64,000 nt of DNA, from assembly GCA_014529385.2 (NCBI GenBank), contig CM043962.1:86275180-86339179 (forward strand), read 5' to 3'. Positions 57,358-64,000 of this stretch are shown piece after piece. How positions within the stretch are numbered: position 1 is the stretch's first letter; each line of letters begins with the position of its first letter. This DNA comes from Adiantum capillus-veneris (lineage: Eukaryota > Streptophyta > Polypodiopsida > Polypodiales > Pteridaceae). The translations under genes were made by a program, and so were the position numbers. The notes under the pieces are model-generated. The model did not search any database. It saw nothing but the letters and a program-made list of their open reading frames with translations, and was not told the origin of the DNA.

Positions 57358-59508
57358 ATGCACCTATGCTCTGGTCGTGTGCTAGAGGACGAGCACATAG
57401 AGAATGTCTCCATTTACGCATGCACTCATTATTCCTCTACCTTAGGCTCTAGACCCTCAGCGGGAACCCACAATAGTACCACCACTCAAGACCCACATAT
57501 TGCATCTAGTGACTCTTCCTCTGACTACGATGTCATGGAAGGGTACCCGATGCCTAATCCCGATAGTTCGAGCCAAGACATCTATGCCATGGGCCCACGT
57601 TCCAGGCAAAGCATGCTTAGCCACTTAAAGGAAACTTTTAGTAGAGCCACTCACTCTGAACATGGAGCTAACGAGCTAAATGAAGGGGGTGGGGAAGTAA
57701 ATTTTCCATTCATGATCAACGTAGACCCCATGCTCCTGGAGAGTGTGCACGTGAATACTCCATTCATTGCACCCCTTGACTCTTCAGAGCTATTCTCCTC
57801 CGAGATTATATTATCGGATGGTAGAAGCCTTGCCGAAGTGCAAGAGGTTGAGCGGTATATCATTGCGGCTAGGGAAAAGGAAATCGAGAGCTTATGTAGG
57901 GCAGAGCAATGAAGAGAGCTAAAATCAAAAGCCCCTATGTCAACATCCATGCTAGGCAAGCAATCGAGTGCTCCTGAATTAGCGACCACTAAGGGTCAAC
58001 CCATAGATAGGACACCCCTAGCACCTCAATCCTAGATGGAGCATTCCTAAATGAGAACTGGGAGTAGGAACTACAAACAGAAACTCTAATATACCTAAAC
58101 ACAAGTCACACCTATCATGTGGGTTGGTTAGATGTCCTACAATCCACAACGGGTGCTACTAGCACAGAGGATCAACAACAAAGAGTTTGTGATGTCATCC
58201 ATAGGGTTATTGAGTTAGAGAGGCAGAACAAAGGGATTCACATGCCTTCAACGGGTCTTGTGCGATTCTTGGATAGAGGGAAGGCTAAGCAACCAACCTT
58301 ATCACAAATGGAGACTCCCTCGGTAAGTCTGATGGATCCTCCTTATGTTGTTTCTCCAGGGGTCTTTGTACAATCGGAGCCTACAAGTGATAACTTTACC
58401 TTTCCAAGTCTAGCTCATATATCTCTTGATGACACCACAGCTACCATGCCTACCCCAGTGATGGGCATGACAAAAAACATGCCATGGACCTCATTTGTTA
58501 GTAAAGCACCACTACATGGTAGCCCAATGCCTGCAACAGTACCTACAAGTGTGTATCAATCATATGCACCTATGGGTCCTCATGCTCATGTAGCTCCTAT
58601 CCCTCCCATTGTTTCAACAACTTATGCTCCATAACCACAACACCCAAGCTCTTAGTTCAATGGGACCATACCGGCTAGCATTAGCATGTCACATTGACGT
58701 TTGCTATGCCTAGGGCCACACATATGAACTTTGGGCCACCACATGGCACAACACTGTACCAAACTTGGAACCCAAGGGCTTCCTATACGCCAAGCCCAAT
58801 GCCAACCCCCATTCCACATGCAGTTTCAAGAGCACTTATCCCCACTATACATGCTCACCTAGGAGACTTGGCAACCTTTGCTCAAGCTATTAGTCAATCC
58901 ATTGCTGAAAATATGTGTAACATGTCGGATAGAGAGCCTAGAGGTAAGGTAGTGCAAATAGCCAAGCTCACACAAAAATTTAGTGGAGATGAGGATGTGA
59001 GAAAGCATATTGAAGTATTTGAACAAATATGTGATTTTTTAGGAGAACACAATGACCTGCATAAGAGTAATGCTTTAAGTCTAACCTTAAGTGGAAAGGC
59101 TGGAGATTGGTATAGAACCCTAAGGGTGGAAGAAAAAACGATTTACCCTACTCTTAGGAGACTGTTCTTGAAAGAGTACATACGAGAGGGAGTACTTTGG
59201 CATGTAGCATCTCAGCTCCAGAAAGCCCAACGAGAGGAAGGAGAGTCGGTGAGAGACTTTATTAGTCACTTGAAGTATTTGAATTCTCGTTGTAATCCAA
59301 ATGAGCGCTTCAATAATAACCAATTGTTCGATAGATTCATTAGGAGACTACAACTTGATATCTACAATGGCCTAGTCATTAGATGAATCACCACTTGGGA
59401 AGCAGACACCACCAATGCGATCCAATTAAAGGATAACTTAATGATTCAAGGAGAAAGAGTGTCTGTTGAGCCTAAATCTACTAGCTTGCAAGTATCGGGG
59501 CATCAGCC
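57358..59508 (+). pseudogene. Gypsy gag, three frames, interrupted by copia A
   Basis: Three successive + frames: 57358-57912 (acidic N-terminal part with EVQEVERYIIAAREKEIE), 58119-58634 (Pro/Thr-rich) and 58694-59386. The last has the retrotransposon gag domain: KLTQKFSGDEDVRKHIEVFEQI, LSLTLSGKAGDWYRTL, RRLFLKEYIREG and ESVRDFISHLKYLNSR. Reading continues past a stop to IQLKDNLMIQGERVSVEP and ends at 59508, exactly where the copia A LTR begins. The rest of the element is not in the window, so gypsy is the host of the copia insertion. Stops show that it was already decayed or decayed later. Confidence 0.8.
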
Positions 59509-59735
59509 TGTTGGAATTAGGGTTGCAGAGAAACACACACAGCTTGGAGAAGACAAAGGAAGCTCAAGGCACACAATAGAGAGTGTGTTACTTAGTGTGC
59601 AATGGAAAGATAGATTGCCCTAGAGTGATGGGCGTATATACAATGCTCGGGGGAAAAAACCTCCTAAAGAGGGAAAAAATGCCCCGACGGTCCTAGTGTG
59701 TTCACACACATCACTACCACATGTATATGGTAACA
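59509..59735 (-). repeat. Copia A 3' LTR (minus copy)
   Basis: On minus TGTTACCATATACATG...AATTCCAACA, 227 bases, aligning with 8404-8624. A G-rich polypurine tract lies just beyond it (on + aatcccccccgg, 59736-59748). Confidence 0.95.
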
Positions 59736-59810
59736 AATCCCCCCCGGAGTGATGCGGTGAACGAGAGCTGGCACATGAGTAAAGGGAAGTGCCATACCCT
59801 GAGGACAGGA

Positions 59811-61435
59811 TTAGTCCACAAAGGGGAGTAAGCCCAAAGCTTTGCAGAAAGCTTCAAGCTTCTCACGAGACAATGCCTTTGTGAAAAGATCTGCAAGGTT
59901 GTCCTGTGTTGGCACATAAGCCAAGTTGATCTCTCCTGCTGAGAGCCTCTCCCTGACATAGTGGTAATGCAACTCAATGTGCTTTGTGCGAGCATGAAAA
60001 ACTGGGTTCCTCGCAACTGCCAATGCGCTCTGACTGTCAGTGTAGATAGTGTTGGAAGTGTCCTATCCAACACCCAAATCAGCCATAAGGCGTCAGAGCC
60101 ATACACACTCAACCGTAGCTGTGAAGACTGCCCTGTACTCAGCCTCATAACTCGAAGTGGCCACAGTAGGTTGCTTCTTGCTCAACCATGATATACATGA
60201 ACTGCCAAGCATGAAACAAAAACCACTTGTGGACACTCCGTGTCAAAACAACCAACCCAATATGAGTCCGAAAAAGCATGTAAGTCTGGCGGCAATGATC
60301 CCCCCTTGGAATAAAACAAGCCAAGATGTAAAGTGCCACTAAGGTAGCGGAAAATGATCTTGACAGCCTTCCAATGCTTAGACTCTGGGCTATGCATAAA
60401 TATGCTGACCTGTGAGACTGCAAATTGAATATCCGGCCTCGTGTTACATACATAAATGAGGCAACCAACATCAGTTTGGTAAAGAGTGACATTAGCAAGA
60501 TCGCCAACATCATGTAGACTCAACTTCAAACCTGTTTCCATGGGAGTGGCAATAGGTTTGCAATCCTCAAGTCCAAACTTACATAGCAATGTCTCTATGT
60601 AACTTTTCTGACACAAGGCAATACCACCATCACACTGCTTAAACTGTATACCCAAGTAATGATGCAACAACCCCAAATCTTTCATCTTGAAAGTAGCATT
60701 CAAATCAGCCTTAAATTCAGCAATATGTCTCTCATTTGGTCCAGTGATCAGCAAATCATCAACATAAAGAACCACAATGAGAAGTACATCACCCTCATGC
60801 TTTACATACAATGTGCTTTCTGTTGGACTGTTACGAAAGCCTTGTTTAACCAAATGAGTGTCAGCTTTCTCATACCAAGCACGAGGAGATTGCTTCAACC
60901 CATACAAAGCCTTCTTACATCTTCACACTTTGTCCTCTTGTCCTTTTATGACAAAACCGCGAGGCTGCATTTCATAAAATTCCTCAAATATGTCATCATT
61001 CAAGAAAGCAGTAACAATGTCTGATTGATGTACATCTCAACCAAAATGAGCTGCCAATGCACATAGAAAACGTACACTAGTCATACGACAAGTGGGATCA
61101 AAAGTCTCTTCATAATCTATGCCTTTTTGTTGTGCATAACCCTTTGCAACAAGACGAGCCTTATGGCGATCGATCTCACCATCCGGTTTGCGTTTCAACT
61201 TGTAAACCCACTTCGTACCAATGGCCTTTTTGCCAGGAGGCAAATCACATAAAGTCCATGTGTCATTCTCTATAAGTGCATCATATTCTGATTGCATGGC
61301 AGCCATCCAATTTTCTGAATTCTGTGCTTCATCAAAAGACAAAGGCTCCTCAGCATCATGTAAACTAGACATAGCCAAAGCATAACAATCTGATGCATAA
61401 GATGCATGAGAGCCTGAACGAGTACGACTAGACAA
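59811..61435 (-). pseudogene. Copia A reverse transcriptase and RNase H (minus copy), broken
   Basis: 61435 down to 61037 reads WMAAMQSEYDALIENDTWTL and the first reverse-transcriptase block, closed by an in-frame stop after LCALAAHFG. A second stop lies shortly before 60907, where ALYGLKQSPRAWYEKA resumes, and YVDDLLITG (about 60740-60766) is intact. In RNase H a one-base loss near 60238, relative to the plus copy, shifts the frame after GCFDT. The C-terminus is recovered in another frame (AVARNPVFHARTKHIE, DLFTKALSREKLE). These breaks abolish the enzyme. Confidence 0.93.
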
Positions 61436-62972
61436 AGCTCATTTTCAGCCCTTTCCTCATCAAGTACATCATGTACATCTGCATCAGTAATAGGCTGATC
61501 ATTTTCAGAAACCCCCATAGGCTGTACATTTGCCTCATTGGAACTTACATTCGTATTTCCACCACTGAAAAGAGGCAACAAAGTGTCATAAATGTCCTGT
61601 GAGCTTACATTATTGTCTCTAGTACATGACAGCAAGGGCTGAACAGAATCTTCCACAAACACTACATCCCGTGAAACCAGAATACGTTTTGTTTGCGGAT
61701 GATACAACCTGTAACCTTTGCTTTCAGCACTATAACCAACAAAAATACATGTGATAGCCTTATAATCCAATTTTCTGCACTGCACTTGTGGCACCAAAGC
61801 ATATGCCAAACAGCCAAAAACACGCATGTGCTCAATAGAAGGCTTTCTATCATGCCATGCTTCATATGGAGTAATAGACTGCAAAGCTTTCGTAGGACAC
61901 CTGTTAAGTACATAAGTGGCACACATGATGGCCTCAAGCCAAAAAGAATGCGGCAAAGCTTGACTTTTGACCATACATCGTGCCATTTCCGTCAGTGACC
62001 TGTTTTTCCTCTCAGCAACACCATTTTGCTGAGGTGTATAAGGCACTATACATTGGTGTTTTATCCCACGACTAGCCAGAAATGCATTAAATTCATGAGA
62101 CATATACTCCCCCCCTTGATCGGAACGAAGGGTGCCCATAGTACATTTCGAGACATTTTCAGCCATAGCCAGAAATTGTTTGAAGTACATAAAAACTTCG
62201 GACTTCGCTTTAAGCGGAAATACCCATGCATGCCTGGAGTAATCATCAATCAAAGTCACAAAGTACAGGTAATTGCCCAAGGACGAAGTTTGCATGGGCC
62301 CACAAACATCACTATGCACAAGCTGCAACCTGCATGTGGCCCGAACTGAACCATCCTTTGGAAATTTAGAACGCTGCATCTTACCCAAAATACAGCCTTC
62401 ACAAACATGTTTGACAGGTGCTTCAAGAGGCGGCAAAGAAGCAACCATATTAGATTTCTGCAAACGCAGCAAACTGGCAAAATTCAAATGACCAAAACGT
62501 GCATGCCAAAGTTTTGCATCTGAAATAGCCCTTGAATCTGCAACAGCATTTGCAAAATTTTGTCCACACATGTCATACAAAGTGGGCTTATACAGCCCAC
62601 GGCACAAAAGCCCAGATGCAACAATTTCATCACCAAAACTGAGATCATGAACTGTACATCTGTCATCCACAAATTTGACTACAAGTCCAAGTCTAGCAAG
62701 TGCGGATACAGACAAGAGATTCTTCTTGATCCCAGGTACATAAAGTGCATCAACAAGTGTGAAGGAACTGCCATTAGCAGTAGTGAGCACAATCTTTCCA
62801 ACTCCCTGAACTGGATAAGAGGCGTTGTTGGCACAAGCGACTGAATTCCCATGAGGGACAGACTCAAGAGAGGTAAACAATTCACGATGTGAGGTAATGT
62901 GCTTTGTAGCACCACTGTTGAAATACCACACATGTGAATCTGCAGCAACTGACAAGCATGCATCATGCCCAT
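61436..62972 (-). pseudogene. Copia A protease and integrase (minus copy)
   Basis: An open frame from about 62955 to 61270 starts with SVAADSHVWYFNSGATKHIT, the protease motif with Asn where the catalytic Asp is expected. The integrase zinc region (LWHARFGHLNFASLL, HVCEGCILGKMQ) and core follow, with the DDE residues in LVHSDVCGP, LRSDQGGEY and NGVAERKN, all kept. Near 61440 about 67 bases present in the plus copy (7 kb region) are deleted and the frame shifts. Gag and this frame differ by one base at about 62968. Confidence 0.93.
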
Positions 62973-63979
62973 TCTACATCAACATCAGCAACACAGTCTC
63001 CTTTCACAGAAGACTCAACAATGGCTGCATTTGTAGTGCAACTAGCATTTGCAATGGAACCACCCTCTTTCTTCTTAGCCTCTTTGGCTTTCAACTTAGG
63101 ACACGACTTGATCAAGTGATCATTGGCTTTACAATAATGGCAACGCATCTTCTTTTTGCCCTTATCACCAGAATTGCTACACGAAGTACTGCCAGCAGAA
63201 GCATTAGGAACATAATTTTTTCCACTCGTAGCAGAACCATAAGAAGTGGCTGCATTACTGTTACAACCCTTTCTTTGAGAAGTAATAAAAGCCTGTTCAA
63301 CTGCACGCTGCCTAGTCTTGTTTTTCCTAGAAAGTGACTCTTGCAACAACAATGTGCATAATGCATCAAACTTGACAACTTCAAAATTTCCTTGGGTCAT
63401 TAGTCTCCAAGTACTAGCAAAAGTCTGGTAGGAATCTGGTAAGGCATCAAGAACAGTCTGCACAAGGGAACTGTCTGAAATGACTTCACCTGCAGAAATA
63501 AGTTGCTCATTGATATCCTTGACACTAGCAAGGAAAGTGTCCATATCATCTTCCTCATGCATAATCTTCGACTCTAGCTCTTTACGCAGCAAAGCAATTT
63601 TAGCCTCATTGCGGCTTGCATAAAGACCTGCTAAAATATCCCAAGCCTGTTTTGCAGATTTTGCTGAACGGATGTAAGGAACAATGGTGCGCTTCACAGA
63701 CAATGCAATCAATGCATGAGCCTGCGCATCCTTAACATCCCAACGAGCTTGTTGTGCCATAGGCAAAACAACTCTAACATCTGCAATCCTTGCAACATCC
63801 TCAACATCGCCTACATCCTCAGAACCAGGACGTACATCAATGCCTTGCACAATGTTCCAGACACCCTTTGACACAAGAACATGTTGCATCATATAAGCCC
63901 ACATAGGGTAGTTGTCCCCATCCAACCTGTCCTCAGCAACAAACATCTTGAACACATCTATGTTGTTGTTGTCAGCCAT
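62963..63979 (-). CDS. Copia A gag
   Basis: An intact 338-codon frame begins MADNNNIDVFKMFVAEDRLD at 63979. The UBN2-type capsid part includes WDVKDAQAHALIALSVKRT, LRKELESKIMHEEDDMDTFL and DSLVQTVLDALPDSY. A basic linker and a complete CCHC knuckle, CHYCKANDHLIKSC, follow. It ends DVDVEWA at a stop that results from a one-base shift against the protease frame; copia elements usually read through. It is the only retroelement gene in the window without a break inside its domain. Confidence 0.92.
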   Translation of the reverse strand: MADNNNIDVFKMFVAEDRLDGDNYPMWAYMMQHVLVSKGVWNIVQGIDVRPGSEDVGDVEDVARIADVRVVLPMAQQARWDVKDAQAHALIALSVKRTIVPYIRSAKSAKQAWDILAGLYASRNEAKIALLRKELESKIMHEEDDMDTFLASVKDINEQLISAGEVISDSSLVQTVLDALPDSYQTFASTWRLMTQGNFEVVKFDALCTLLLQESLSRKNKTRQRAVEQAFITSQRKGCNSNAATSYGSATSGKNYVPNASAGSTSCSNSGDKGKKKMRCHYCKANDHLIKSCPKLKAKEAKKKEGGSIANASCTTNAAIVESSVKGDCVADVDVEWA

Positions 63980-64000
63980 GGTAAATGCTGCACCTGATGT

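Larger units (their letters stand above)
59509..64000 (-). mobile_element. Copia A element, minus strand, runs off the right edge
   Basis: Contains the 3' LTR at left, then, reading leftward from 63979, gag, protease, integrase, reverse transcriptase and RNase H in copia order. Gag starts at 63979, so the 5' LTR is outside the window. It inserted in gypsy gag; cagcc at 59504-59508 is the candidate target-site duplication. Frame breaks are listed with the parts. Confidence 0.95.

Noticed and set aside
61693-62349. Plus-strand frames opposite copia A integrase, and 60659-61024
   Set aside because: Shadows of the minus-strand pol gene.

Overview
The window looks like repeat-rich nuclear DNA of a land plant with a large genome. 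I see spliced genes with plant-type introns, very many GA/CT, CA and AT microsatellites, Ty1/copia and Ty3/gypsy (chromovirus) retrotransposons, a CACTA (En/Spm) transposase, a LINE reverse-transcriptase relic, and several LTR elements without recognisable coding capacity. A fern or other non-seed plant is my guess from the overall character; no diagnostic marker proves it. No rRNA, convincing tRNA, CRISPR array or bacterial-type operon was seen.

Layout. 1-2.0 kb: 5' end of a decayed copia element on +. 2.0-3.9 kb: GA/CT microsatellites and an AT-rich minisatellite. 3.9-6.2 kb: broken CACTA element with TNP2 and second-ORF pieces. 6.2-8.6 kb: 3' half of a second copia family (called A here) on +, with its 3' LTR. 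8.6-15 kb: non-coding, with a 1.3 kb repeat bearing terminal inverted repeats (copy 1). 15.3-18.2 kb: the clearest host gene, a spliced IMP1-like mitochondrial inner-membrane peptidase on the minus strand, followed by a tandemly duplicated block and a LINE relic. 19.4-33.5 kb: a stack of LTR sequences without recognisable coding capacity, called B, C, D and E. E lies in inverted orientations, is packed with short hairpins, and one E copy is split by C. 34.9-36.2 kb: second copy of the 1.3 kb repeat. 36.5-37.9 kb: gypsy integrase/chromodomain tail and LTR. 38.1-38.7 kb: broken protein-coding relic. 40.96-49.86 kb: full-length but inactivated gypsy chromovirus with matching target-site duplications. 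50-57 kb: mostly unrecognised, with coding-like minus-strand fragments and a 28-base palindrome repeated three times. 57.4-59.5 kb: gypsy gag interrupted by a copia A element on minus, which runs off the right edge.

How it fits together. Nearly every transposon open reading frame carries stops or frameshifts, and nesting is visible: copia in gypsy gag, C in E, gypsy in an unknown sequence. Copia A occurs as at least four pieces, so copies can be compared to locate the breaks. The IMP1 exons are intact with canonical splice sites, but the N-terminal exon was not found and its expected position is a duplicated, microsatellite-rich block next to a LINE relic. All family calls come from reading translated motifs; no database search was possible.
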